From positions 1 through 64,000 of the forward strand of contig BBXU01002051.1 in the NCBI GenBank assembly GCA_001598975.1: a DNA stretch of 64,000 nt, written 5' to 3'. The position numbers were made by a program, and so were the translations under genes. Each line of letters begins with the position of its first letter. Position 1 is the stretch's first letter. Under the pieces are notes generated by a model. The model made no database searches, was not told the DNA's origin, and worked only from the letters and a program-made list of their open reading frames with translations. This stretch comes from Parachlorella kessleri (Eukaryota > Chlorophyta > Trebouxiophyceae > Chlorellales > Chlorellaceae). Shown here piece after piece: positions 50,078 through 59,996 of this stretch.

Positions 50078-53000
50078 AGGCCCAGCAAAGCCCCCAAACC
50101 CAGGGGCAGCCGGCTGTGCTGGCCCACTGCCAAAGCCGCCAAAAGCAGGTGCAGGTGGTTGCTGCTGCTGCTGCAACTGCTGGCCCAAGGCAGTCACTGC
50201 AGAAGCAGGCTGTGTTCCACCAAACCCGCCGCCAAAGGCCAATGGCTGGACCGGGGAAGGCTGAGTGGCGCCAGAGCCACCAAATCCTGGCTGCATGGCT
50301 GCTCCACCTCCACCAAATGAGAACACTGGCGCTGAAATGCCACCCGCTGGAGCTACACCAGAGCTGGCCCCTGACCCAAAGGTGGACGCTGGTGCCATAA
50401 AACCACCTGCACAACAAGTGGCACGAGTCAAACCTGCCCACAACCATCAAATGGCCCGTCAGCCTACATCATGCTCTGCACAAACCCAATGGCACCATTG
50501 CTCAGCGACACCCAGGCATGCTCTGAGACATGCACTTGATGTCAGGCACTCAAAAACAGTCCACTGACCTGCAGCAGGCGCCCCTCCAAAGGAGAAGGCT
50601 GGCATAGACGATGGTGCAGGCGCTGCTGAGGCAGAAGCTCCAAATGCAAACCCGCCGCCAGCTGGTGGGCTGGGCGCTGCTGCCGCCGCGGCCATTGTGC
50701 TGGGTGCGGCACCAAACTGGAAGGCTCCTGCAGCTGTGGCTCCTGATGGTGCAACGGGTTGAGCGCGGGAAGCGTCAAACTGGAAGCCAGAGACAGAAGG
50801 AGGGGCGCCCGCCTGGGCTGGGGCATTTGTCACAGCGCCAAACTGGAAGCCGGCCGATGGTGTTGTTGCTGCTGGGCCAGGGGCGGCAGAGCTGGCAGCC
50901 CCAAACTGGAAACCGCCTGAAGGCGCTGCTGCTGCTTGTGGTGCAGCTGTAGCGCTGGCCGCACCAAACTGGAAGCCACCAGCAGGTGTTGCTGCTGCTG
51001 TGCCGGGGGCGGCAGAGCTGGCAGCCCCAAATTGGAAACTGCCTAAAGGCGCGGCTGCTGCTTGTGGAGCAGCTGTAGCGCTGGCCGCACCAAACTGAAG
51101 GCCACCTGTTTGTGCTGCTGGGCCGGTTGCGGCAGAGCTGGCAGTCCCAACCTGGAAGCCGCCTGAGGGGGCTGTCGCTGCTTGTGGAGCACCTTGAGCG
51201 CTGCCCGCCCCAAACTGGAAGCCACCGGCAGGTGTTGCTGCTGCAGGCCTAGCTGCTGAAGCACTGGCAGCGCCAATCTGGAAGCCGGCTGCAGCTGTTG
51301 ATGATGTTCCGGCTGCCGCTGAGCCGCCTGCACCAAACTGGAAGCCGCCCCCAGGTGCCACTGCTGGTGCTTGCTGCGGCGCGCTGGGCGGGCTAGCTGC
51401 CGTGGCGCCGCCAAGGCTGAAAGCTGGTGCAGCCATACCAGACGGGGTGGGGACTGCGGCGCTGCCTGCTGGCTGGGCTGCAGGGGTACTTGCACCACCA
51501 AAAGTGAAGGCTGCGGTGCTGCCTGTTCCTTGCGTGGCACCTGAAGCGGCGTTGCCAAACGAGAAGTTCGAAATATTTCCAGCTGGTATTTGCCCAGAAA
51601 CAGCAGGGCCAAACGAGAAAGCTGGACTGCTAGTTGCAGCACCTGCCGTAATCACGGGCGCAGGTGCTCCCAGGGACGCCAAAGGAGCGCTACTGGCTCC
51701 CCCAAATGAGAAAGCAGGCATGTTGCTTGCTGCTGGTGCTGATGAAACATTGACTCCTGCAGCAGCACCGCTTGGCTGCTTCGCGGATGCAGCAGCATCA
51801 ACACTGGGCGCTGTCGCTGAAGCATCTGCAGATGCTGAGGGTGCGACTGCCGCTGAAAGTGTGGAGGATATTGAAGGGGCTGCGCCTGATGATACGGCCT
51901 CCACCTTGCCTCCAAGCGCAGCTGCACCCTCACCCTGCTTGTCTGGCACGGCATCAGGCTTCGCTGCCGGCGCGGGCCCAAAGCTAAAGAGGGGTGTTGA
52001 CGATGGTGCGCTGCCAGCGTTGCCATGCGCTGCTGCTGGCTCCTGAGGCGCTGGTTGGGCAGCTGGGGTGGCAGACTGGGTTTCTGCCCCTGTGCTACAT
52101 GCTTCAGCAGTACCGCGCCCAAGCGGGGTTGCCCCTGCGCCTGGTGCTGCAGGAACACCACAGATGCCCTTGCCCCCAAGATCTGGGCCATCCAGCAGAC
52201 GACCATTTGCGGTTGCCAAGGCAGTACCTGCAGTTGAATATAGATTGGGTGTCAGGTTGGTGACGGGTATGTGCACTGTTTTATAGAAGTACCCGGGAAC
52301 TCCACTGCTTGTAGCAATCGGGAACTACAGGCATGCCAGGCCATCAGGGGTGGGTTCAAGGGAGTTGCAAAACTTCATAGGTTGCACACACCTGCCGCAG
52401 GTTGTTCAAACTCAGGCAGGAGCTCGGCAGGGTCTGCCGCCTGAGAGCTCAGCAGGCGCGGCCGCATGCCCCGCACTGGCGTGCCTGCAGCTAAAAAGCG
52501 CAAAGCCATGTGAGGGATACCATCCTAGCGAGGCCCTGGCCTTCAGCAGAGCTTCCACGCACCTCACAGGCCTCGCGCCTTCGCCGCGCAACTGGACACA
52601 ATGAACTGGTGCAACTTCACAGTCAAAAGCTGAGACTCCGCCCCACAACTCGAGCACCGTCACTCACCCCCCAGTCGAGATGGGCCAGCATGCAGCCTCC
52701 GCCGGTAGCCTGCCTGCTGGGCAGCAGGGCCTGGCTGCTGTGTTGCCACCGTGCCAACGGTGCTGTCCGATGCGTTGGAAGGCCGCCTGGGCGCATGGCC
52801 CTTGAAGTTGTAGCCTGGCAGTCTTGTCAACTGGGCGCCGCCTGCACAGCGAAGGAGGAGCATGTTCCTGTCGACCAGCTGATATTGCTAGGATCTCCTA
52901 CTGAAGGGGTGCAATAAACGCTAAGGGGACACCACATGGACCTAGCGGGCGCTGCGTCAAGCACTGCTGGCAAGTCCAACAGATTAGAAGTTTAGCTGGA

Positions 53001-53567
53001 GCAACCCAGCCGATTTGTGGATTGCAAGGAAGGCATCCACAAGCACCTGGGCACCCACAAGCACGCTCTCAGGCACCATTGACCATCCCATGCAGCACCT
53101 GTGGGCTTGGAGGAATATACTGAGCGAGGAGAAGGCTGCGGGGACGCCGCATCCCACCCTGCTGACAACGGCCGTGCTGTCTTGGGCGTTAGGCTGGCAG
53201 TGTCCACATCCTCCAAAGGTCGCTTGCTGCGCTGTACTCCATATGTACCACCCTTGCTGCTGGCACTGCCGGGTGCCTGGAGCGACTGCAGAGACTGGGC
53301 GCTGGGCTGTCTCTGGAGTGATGGCTGGGTCCTCTTTGCCCTGGGGGCCTCGGTTTGTTCCTCAGCTGCGAGTTCGTCCCCATCGTGTCTGGCTTTGCGT
53401 TTTTGGCCAGGTGCAGCCTCCTCGGCTTGTTTAGCGGGTCTGTTGCTCCCTGCAAAGCACCAAGATGGAAGCTGAAGATAAGGCCGGCACTTCCGAAAGT
53501 CAAACAAAGCCGTCCTTGCGCCACCATCTTCTCACTTACCGAACCATGTGACAAGGGACTTGAACAT
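49793..53567 (-). CDS. FG-repeat nucleoporin, NUP1/NUP136-like (972 aa)
   Basis: Six exons close in phase: 53567-53540, 53449-53099, 52841-52668, 52484-52392, 52227-50569, 50406-49793. The N-terminus MFKSLVTWFGS is amphipathic, followed by basic clusters (GQKRKAR, PRAKRTQ) and short linear motifs (QLTRLPGYNFKGHAPRRP, GTPVRGMRPRLLSS). From about residue 215 on, the chain is an FG domain: repeats of FSFGG and GGFQFGA in tandem blocks of about 20-40 residues rich in Ala/Pro/Thr/Ser, then FGGF repeats. Two poly-Gln tracts sit near 50077-50048 and 50011-49985. The last residues, SSARRRVQARRPGRK, are strongly basic, as in plant NUP136/NUP1 and fungal Nup1-type basket proteins. Expected place: nuclear pore basket, binding importins. 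The exact orthology is inference because FG domains diverge fast. Confidence 0.87.
49985..50077 (-). repeat. two CAG tracts coding poly-Gln in the nucleoporin
   Basis: (CTG)9 at 49985-50011 and (CTG)10 at 50048-50077 on the + strand, read as CAG/Gln on the gene strand. They are coding and in frame. Confidence 0.9.
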
Positions 53568-53627
53568 GCTGCGCTGTTCTGTCTTTCAACTCACATTGGA
53601 AGCGATAAAAGGGTACAGCACCTATTC

Positions 53628-53768
53628 ATGGTGAGCACTGGAGGACGGAGCTACAACGCGACGTTTTCATCCTTTAAGGCTCTGAATGATGGCGGCACTG
53701 AAATCTTTGTGCTCAGCGCTGCTGATGCTGCGATTGAGGCTTGCAAAAAGGCCACTGATGAGGTCTGA
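53628..53768 (+). CDS. possible small ORF (46 aa), unrecognised
   Basis: An open frame starting MVSTGGRSYNATFSSFKALN and ending CKKATDEV then TGA. The end resembles an amphipathic helix. It starts only 61 bp from the divergent nucleoporin start codon, leaving almost no room for a promoter. It may be the last exon of a gene with an unseen upstream exon, a gene fragment, or chance. No family recognised. Confidence 0.2.
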   Translation: MVSTGGRSYNATFSSFKALNDGGTEIFVLSAADAAIEACKKATDEV

Positions 53769-53865
53769 TTCCAGCACATCTAGGCCATAACTCGGGCGGT
53801 TCAGGGCAGCGCCTTCGGCAGTGCAACCAGAGAGGAGGTAGGGGCGCCCTGGCCTACCTCTCTTA

Positions 53866-54192
53866 TAGCTCATAGGCTTGTATGCAAATACCTCTCGGAC
53901 TGTGCACCATCTTTGGTCTTCTACCTCTTATAGCTCATAGGCTTGTATGCAAATACCTCTCAGACTGAGCACCATCTTTCAGTTCTGTATGCAACTACAC
54001 TCGGACTGTGCACCATCTTTAGTCTTGTAGCTCATAGGCTTATGTGCAAATACCTCTCAGACTGTGCACCATCTTTCGGTTCTGTATGCAACTACACTCG
54101 GACTGTGCACCATCTTTAGTCTTGTAGCTCATAGGCTTATGTGCAAATGCCTCTCAGGGTGTGCACCATCTTTCAGTTGTGTAGCTCATAGG
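53866..54192. repeat. minisatellite with TAGCTCATAGGCTT units
   Basis: The string TAGCTCATAG recurs at 53866, 53931, about 54028, 54125 and 54182, giving spacings near 65, 97, 97 and 57 bp. Each unit also carries TGCAAAT(A/G)CCTCTC and one or two copies of (G)ACTGTGCACCATCTTT. The 97-bp units are nearly identical to each other, which points to recent tandem duplication or gene conversion. Confidence 0.85.
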
Positions 54193-54969
54193 CTCTCCCG
54201 CCGCCAACCTTGGATGTATGATCAATGCGGGCCTGAGTCTAATTCTGTAAAAGCATAACAAAAAATGGCCACAAGGTATCCGCTGAGCTAGTGTACCCTT
54301 GTAAGGGTGCATGGTGCGTTAGACAGCTCTCTGTGGCTTACATGATAACTGGGAAGTTAAGCATGCAAGGGCTCCGACAGGAGGTCCCGTGGTGGATGTA
54401 CTCGTTTGGAACTGTTTGGTAAGGTGGCAGGCACCAGAGAGGAGGTAGGGGTGGACTGGACTGACAGGGCTGGATGCACTTACTCAGTGTCTTGGCTGAG
54501 CCAGTATGTCTCTCCCCCAAACAAGCTAAGCCAGCTAACAGCAGGGAAATGTGTGGAACTCTTTGCATGATATTGGATCCTGTACATGTCTCCACTGCTT
54601 CCCACCCTTCCCCGGACGACAGACCGGTGTTCTTAGCTGCTACTGACCACCCTACTTCAAAACGCAAAGCACACGGTAGCGGCGCTAATGACACTGACAT
54701 GTTTTGCGGAGGGCACTTCTTATCGCAGCTCTCAGGCTTCATCAAGCGCACCAGGCCGATGGTAGGCAGACACAGACCGCTCCTGCAGCGCAATCAAAGC
54801 AATAAGGGCCCCTGTCATCCCTACCTGATTGTTGTGTTCCCCCTTTCTTAGGCTCCCCACCCCTTCCCGCGAGCAAATCTTGTCCCTCATCCTTTAACAT
54901 CCTCGGCACACCCGACCCTCAGGCCTGCAGGAGCTGTCCTTCGACCCTTGATATCCTAACGACGTCGAG
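54193..54969. other. upstream region of LHCA3
   Basis: 777 bp. It contains one copy of a repeat family (about 54418-54530) shared with the region downstream of LHCA3. No supported gene; the promoter of LHCA3 must lie here. Confidence 0.5.
54418..54530 (+). repeat. dispersed repeat, copy upstream of LHCA3
   Basis: Core: GTGGCAGGCACCAGAGAGG, then AGGTAGGGGTGGACTG, GACTGACAGGGCTGGATGCA and, later, GCCAGTATGTCTCTCCC. Copies with the same order of blocks lie downstream of LHCA3 at about 58022-58200 and 58370-58450. A fragment (CCAGAGAGGAGGTAGGGGC) also occurs at about 53828. Confidence 0.7.
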
Positions 54970-57356
54970 ATGGTGTCCTGCACTGCCCAGGCTGCGCTGC
55001 AGGTGCGTACGAGCATGTGAAGCGCAGCCATCCCCGAACCCCGGCTTTGGGGGCTGAACCAAGTGCACTATCTGCCCTTGCTTGCAGAGCACTGCTTTCG
55101 CGGCTAAGACCCGCGTCAGCAGGGTCACCCGCAGGGCCGTCGTGGTCCGGGCCGAGAAGGAGAACACCCAGATCGAAAAGGTCAGGAAGCAGGCACTGCC
55201 AGTCGAGTGTTGCATCTGGCATGGTGCACATGGAGCAGTACTGGCCCCTGCATCGGCCGTGAGGGTACCTACCTAGGAAGGCGGTAGACCAACCTGTCGG
55301 CGTGGGTGTCGTTGCAGGCGGACCGCGTTGCCAAGAGCGGCGGCCCCATCTATGTGAACGCCACTGATGGCTCTGCTCTGTCGTACCTTGACGGCAGCCG
55401 CCCTGGCGGTGCGTGTAGCAAGGGGTCAGCCAGGCAGTGCACGCCGGTGCATAGTCAGTGGCAGGACGGGCAGCTGCTCAATTTCAGTCCCAATACTGGT
55501 TCGGTCTTGAAGGCGTGGGAGAGGACCTTGTATGAGCTGTAGGACTGTGCCTTGCGGAGTGTAGCGGCCAGGGGTGCCTTGCTGGTGGTGTCGGCGGTTG
55601 ACATCTTTTTTTGCGCTTTCATTACAGAAGCTCCCTGCCTTGCTTGCAGACTTCGGTTTCGACCCCTTGGTGAGCCTCCTGCCGCTGCATATTATTAGCT
55701 ACCACAGAAGCATCCATTCAGCCAGCAGCGGCAGCAACAGCAGCAGCTTGGTGGACATTGATCCTGGGCAGCTGGCAGTATGATATGTGCAGCATGTCCA
55801 CCCTTAGGCAGGCAGTGGCAGGGGCTGTGGGCAGGGAGTCATTGGGGTGTAGTCATTGCCAGCTTGGGCGCTGCACCCGTGCTGACTCCCAAACCCCTGG
55901 CTACCTTCGCAGGCAGCAAGCAGCCTGCTTACAGCGAACAGTGGCACAGATCCAGTCTCCCGCGCTTGCCGCAAGCTACCCAGCACGATGTTGTTGTGTT
56001 GTGTGTGTTGTGTTGTGTTATGCAAATGATGCCTCCTACAGCAGAGTCTAGGAACTGGGCCTGTGTTGCCTGTGACCCCTTGTGTTTCTGTGCTGTTGTT
56101 GCCAGGGCCTCCTGGACCCCGCCACCGGCTCTGGCGGCTTCATCTCGCCCGAGTGGCTGACTTACTCCGAGGTCATCCACTGCCGCTACGCCATGCTGGG
56201 TGCGGCGGGCTGCATCGCCCCCGAGATCCTTGCCGCCGCCGGCGTGATCCCCATGAGCCAGGAGGAGGTGACCTGGTTCAAGAACGGCGCCTTCCCCTTC
56301 CTGGGCACCTACGAGCGCGGCTACTGGGCCGACCCCTACACCCTCTTCTTTGTGGAGATCATCGCCATGCAGTTTGCCGAGCTGCGCCGCTGGCAGGTGG
56401 GTCGTGGGGTAGGCTTGGTGGCTGGGTCGCAGGCGGGGACAGGAGGATGGTTGGTAGGAGCGGATTGTTTTGCTCACACTTGTGTTGTACATAATATTCT
56501 TTGCTATGTATGTGCACGTAGCCTACACAGGTTGCTTGCTATATGTTGCACTTGATGCGCCTGGTGTGTTTGGAACTTGCCCAGGTCCACGTATGGTTTC
56601 ACAGGCCTGCACGTGTGGGAGGCAGCAGCCATGAGCCCGCATCTCAAACGCTGAGATGATCCAGACCAGGCAGCACAGCTTCACTTCACTTACCCTCCAC
56701 TTCACAGTCCTCCCTCCCACAAATTGGTCGACTTCCAGAGGATTAATACATTATCACTCAGTGCTGCTGGTGCATCATTCGTGCAGGACTTCAAGAAGCC
56801 TGGCAGCATGAGCGAGCAGTACTTCCTGGGCCTGGAGCACGTGTTCAAGGGCTCCGGCAACCCCTCGTACCCCGGCGGCCAGTTCTTCAACCTGTTCAAC
56901 CTGGGCAAGACCGAGGCCGAGCTGTTCAAGCTTAAGACCAACGAGATCAGGAACGGCCGCCTGGCCATGCTTGCCATGCTGGGCTATGGCGCCCAGGGCG
57001 TGCTGACCGGCGCCGGCCCCTTCGCCTGCCTGCAGGTAGGCGGGTACCATTTGGTTGCACATGATGTTTCTCATGGTGGATATGTCCGTTAGCTTAGCCG
57101 GGGGCTGCGGCAGGGGGTGCGCTGGGGCCTTTCCCTGTCCCTTGCGCTTGCAAGTACTGCACTGAACTCCCTGCAATACTTGGTGCTGTAAGCCCTCAAT
57201 AGACGTTCGATCTGTGATTGTGGTGGCGCTACATTCCCAGAGAGCCTGGCACCCGGAGTGTACAAGCATCCCGTCCTTGGCTGCCTGCAGGCACACCTGG
57301 CTGACCCCGTCCACAACAACCTGCTCACAAACTTCGCCCGCGTGTACGGCAATTGA
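54970..57356 (+). CDS. LHCA3: photosystem I light-harvesting chlorophyll a/b protein, LHCA3 type (280 aa)
   Basis: Seven exons close in phase: 54970-55002, 55088-55180, 55318-55408, 55650-55669, 56106-56396, 56787-57035, 57291-57356. The N-terminal ~32 residues ([20 protein letters not shown]...[12 protein letters not shown]) are a plastid transit peptide. LHC landmarks: DFGFDPLGLLDP; helix 1 [20 protein letters not shown] (Glu/Arg chlorophyll ligands); [20 protein letters not shown] (helix 2); helix 3 [20 protein letters not shown]; the end [20 protein letters not shown]. Features shared with plant Lhca3 are [16 protein letters not shown], the [14 protein letters not shown] stretch and [14 protein letters not shown]. 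It binds chlorophyll a/b in the PSI antenna belt of the thylakoid. Third-position GC is clearly higher than in neighbouring genes, as expected for a highly expressed gene. Exon 4 is only 20 nt. Confidence 0.96.
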
Positions 57357-57416
57357 GCACTTGGCTGCCTTGTGCTGGAAAGCAGCATCCGGAGCAGCAG
57401 GGCCGATGCGGCTGTC

Positions 57417-57421
57417 TGTAA
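57417..57421 (+). terminator. TGTAA polyadenylation-type signal of LHCA3
   Basis: TGTAA lies 61 bases after the LHCA3 stop. TGTAA is the known near-upstream polyadenylation element of green algae such as Chlamydomonas. A single 5-mer is weak evidence alone, but the position fits. Confidence 0.55.
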
Positions 57422-58888
57422 CAATGTAGTGTGGGGCTTGCAACCTTTGCTTGGCCCGGCGTGAACGGTTGCTTGTTCGTGGGTGGGAGCACCGCTTGTA
57501 GGCAGACACTGAGAAGAATGAAAGAAGTCTACCAATTTTATATTTGTTGCTTTTTGCTAGGGTATCGGGCATGGCATAGCTAACCAGCTGTATGTAACGG
57601 CTGTTTGCACATGGTCGGAGGGCTTTGGACTGAAAAGTATAGCAACCTTCTGACCAGAAGGCTAGACAGACCCAAGCCCAGCAATAGCCTCCAAGAGGCA
57701 AGGGTGTAAGACAACCTCTCACTACCAGGCATCCATTTTCTCCCCTAGCCATCATGTGTCTTCGAACTAGTTCGATATTGCATGCATACATGGTGATGGA
57801 ACAGTCACTGGAGCCTGGGCCACGCCTGCTATCCACCTGCTGCATTTCAGGCAGCTTTGCCTTCCCTACTAGGTAGGACATGTTATGTGATGACCCCATG
57901 GTAGGACAAGTGTGTAGCTGTGGACTCCCCATGCGGTATTCAAGACATGCTCTTGGTGCGTCCCGCTATATGCTAGATGTACAGCCTCTACATGCTCTTG
58001 GGCTTAACTGCTTGTGGCAAAGGTGGCAGACAGTGCCAGCAGACAGGAGGTGGGGGTGAACTGACTGACAGGGTTGGGTGCAGTAAATAGTAAGGGTGGC
58101 GATAGTGCGAACAGAGAGATGGGGGCGGATTGTATTGAGGCTGGATGCTCTGTTTCTTACCTGAGTTCTATGCCAGTGGGTCTCTCCCGAGACAACATAA
58201 GGCCCTGAAACAGCAGACTATCTAATGTCCCCTCTGCCGGAGCTCTTCTTTCCCAGATTGCACCACTCACGGATGGCCCTTGCCGAGCTGATAGCCTCCT
58301 ACTAGCTTTCCTGCTTCTGCTCTGCTACCCCTACCCCTGCAAGCTCCTTGAGGAAGTAGGTAGTAAGGGTGGCAGGTAGCGGCGCCAAAGAGATTGGGGC
58401 GGATTGTACTGACAGGGCTGGATGCATGTATGCACCGGAGGCTTGCCTGGGTTCCATTACAGTAGTCCTGTACCCCTTCAGACAGTTAACCATTTCACTT
58501 TTGCTGCCCCTGCTCTGGTTTCTGCTCCACCTACTATCCTGTGACCAGAGCTGCTGCTGTGGAGAATCGGATGATCGCACACGCAGGCAAGCCGTTAGAA
58601 GGCAATCTTTGGGTGCCGTAACAAAATGGTACAATTATACGCCATGCTGGCTATGGAAGACATCATACCAAAATACAAGCTAAAGTCGTTGTAAGACCTT
58701 TTCTCAGGAAGTCCGCACGAATAATATTCAACCTCGACAAAATACACAGCGTAACCCTGCCCTTAAGTCCCCACTCTTAATCTTTTACTGTGCCTACCTG
58801 CCTGCACCTATATGCAAGTCCAGCTTTACGAGTCTACCTAAGGCCTACTGATACAATTGGAACGAGGCCACACACCTACACGCTATCC
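57422..58888. other. convergent intergenic region, LHCA3 / small - strand gene
   Basis: 1.47 kb. The part 58022-58450 consists of copies of the dispersed repeat described next; the rest shows no supported gene. Confidence 0.5.
58022..58450 (+). repeat. dispersed repeat, two or three copies downstream of LHCA3
   Basis: Copies start near 58022 (GGTGGCAGACAGTGCCAGCAG...GGGGTGAACTGACTGACAGG), 58085 (AAGGGTGGCGATAGTGCG...GGGGCGGATTGTATTGAGG, with GGGTCTCTCCC) and 58370 (AAGGGTGGCAGGTAGCGGCG...GGGGCGGATTGTACTGACAG). All match the copy upstream of LHCA3 in block order. No terminal inverted repeats or coding capacity seen. Confidence 0.7.
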
Positions 58889-59753
58889 TCACTCCGGCCA
58901 TGTACCTATGAGCCTGCCATCAGGCGCCTGCTGTACTGCTGGCACTCGGTTATATAGCAGAACCCGCTTCAGCACTTCAGCATTGGCGCCATACTCCCTT
59001 GCAAGCTGCTCCACACTTAGCTCCTGGCCATGCTGCCACGCTCTGCACGGCGCACCACCGGGGAGCCTAAACACTGGCCTCCTGGAGACGACTAACAAGC
59101 ACACCATGCAGCAAGCAAGGTGGTCACAGCTCATGGGCACCCAGCATGGAAATGGGCTGACGAACTGGGTAGAGTACCGTGCCCTACCAAGCTTTGTGCT
59201 TGCCTGAGATGGTCAGCGAAGAGTGACTTGAGTGTTGCTGTCGTCAGGCGCCCGACCTCTTCCGCCTCCTTCTCCTCCCTAGTCTTCCTTCTCCTGGAGT
59301 AGAGCTTGTCCATCTGCAGGCAGCCTGGCAAGAGGGCCTGAGTGCTATGCTATAGCCCAGGACAAGCCTAGCCAAGGTCTTGGGCAGGCATGCTGCCAAG
59401 GGCACTCACAGCAGCTGCTTGCCTTGGGGTTACTGTAGAGTTGAACTTGTCTTGAGCCTATAGATGTCATCAGCTCCGACATATCAGTAACAAGCTGCTG
59501 GTCCTTGCCCTCCTCATACTTTGCATGTTGGAGAGCCTCCTGAATGTGAGCCTGCCTCTCCAGCTCTGCACTCCAACAACCAGGCTACGTTTTTGCTTTC
59601 CAGCCTGCACAGGCAGTATGCACTGAAGGCTAGCTCACTGGGCGAGGAAGGGGGCTTACCGTGAGGGCTCACGGCCTTCTTGACCGCCTCTTCTGTTACT
59701 CTTGGAGGCGAGGGTCTGGCAGTGCGAACAACTCTACTTACAGCAGCTCCCAT
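58889..59753 (-). CDS. small conserved-looking protein with N-myristoylation motif (about 179 aa), function unknown
   Basis: Four exons: 59753-59660, 59565-59423, 59313-59204, 59081-58889. The start MGAAVSRVV fits the MGxxxS N-myristoylation consensus. The middle is helical and charged (QEALQHAKYEEGKDQQLVTD; MDKLYSRRRKTREEKEAEEV). The end looks like a small ordered domain: SVEQLAREYGANAEVLKRVL, LYNRVPAVQQAPDGRLIGTW. I do not recognise a named family. Exon 3 must use a GC donor (CTCAG|GCAAGC) to keep frame. Intron 2 can be read two ways: a GC donor (AAG|GCAAGC) joined to ATGGAC, or GTGAGT 15 nt on, joined to an acceptor 11 nt earlier; both keep frame. It is divergent from the ERI-type gene, with 243 bp between starts. 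Confidence 0.72.
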
Positions 59754-59996
59754 ACCATGCAGGTCAGTTTCAACCCAAGGCCAACTTTTGAGTGGCAAAG
59801 CAATATCGGCTTCTGATGGTTAGGTTCGGTTCTTGTCTTGTCTTGTCTAAACTGCCAGGCTGGCTGCATGTCACGGCCGCCGTGGCAAAGCAGCGCTCGA
59901 GAGCTGCAGCTAGCTGGTTTCAAGTGGCCTACGGCAGGGTCTTAAGCAATCACTTTGTAGCTGGTCTGTATGGCACATGCGCCTTTGAAAGTCAGT
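59754..59996. promoter_or_regulatory. shared upstream region of the small protein and ERI-type genes
   Basis: 243 bp between divergent start codons. It contains CTTGT-rich direct repeats (TTCTTGTCTTGTCTTGTC near 59828). A bidirectional promoter is inferred. Confidence 0.45.

Noticed and set aside
49867..52046. + strand ORFs rich in Gln/Leu/Ala opposite the nucleoporin
   Set aside because: They mirror FG and CAG repeats. The - strand frame gives coherent FG repeats with closing splice phases.
53931..54135. TGCAAAT strings in the minisatellite as octamer-type regulatory sites
   Set aside because: They are simply part of the repeat unit; octamer factors of the animal POU type are not expected in a green alga.
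54474..54851. 125-codon + strand ORF upstream of LHCA3
   Set aside because: Overlaps the dispersed repeat, no splice or family support, atypical composition; treated as non-coding.
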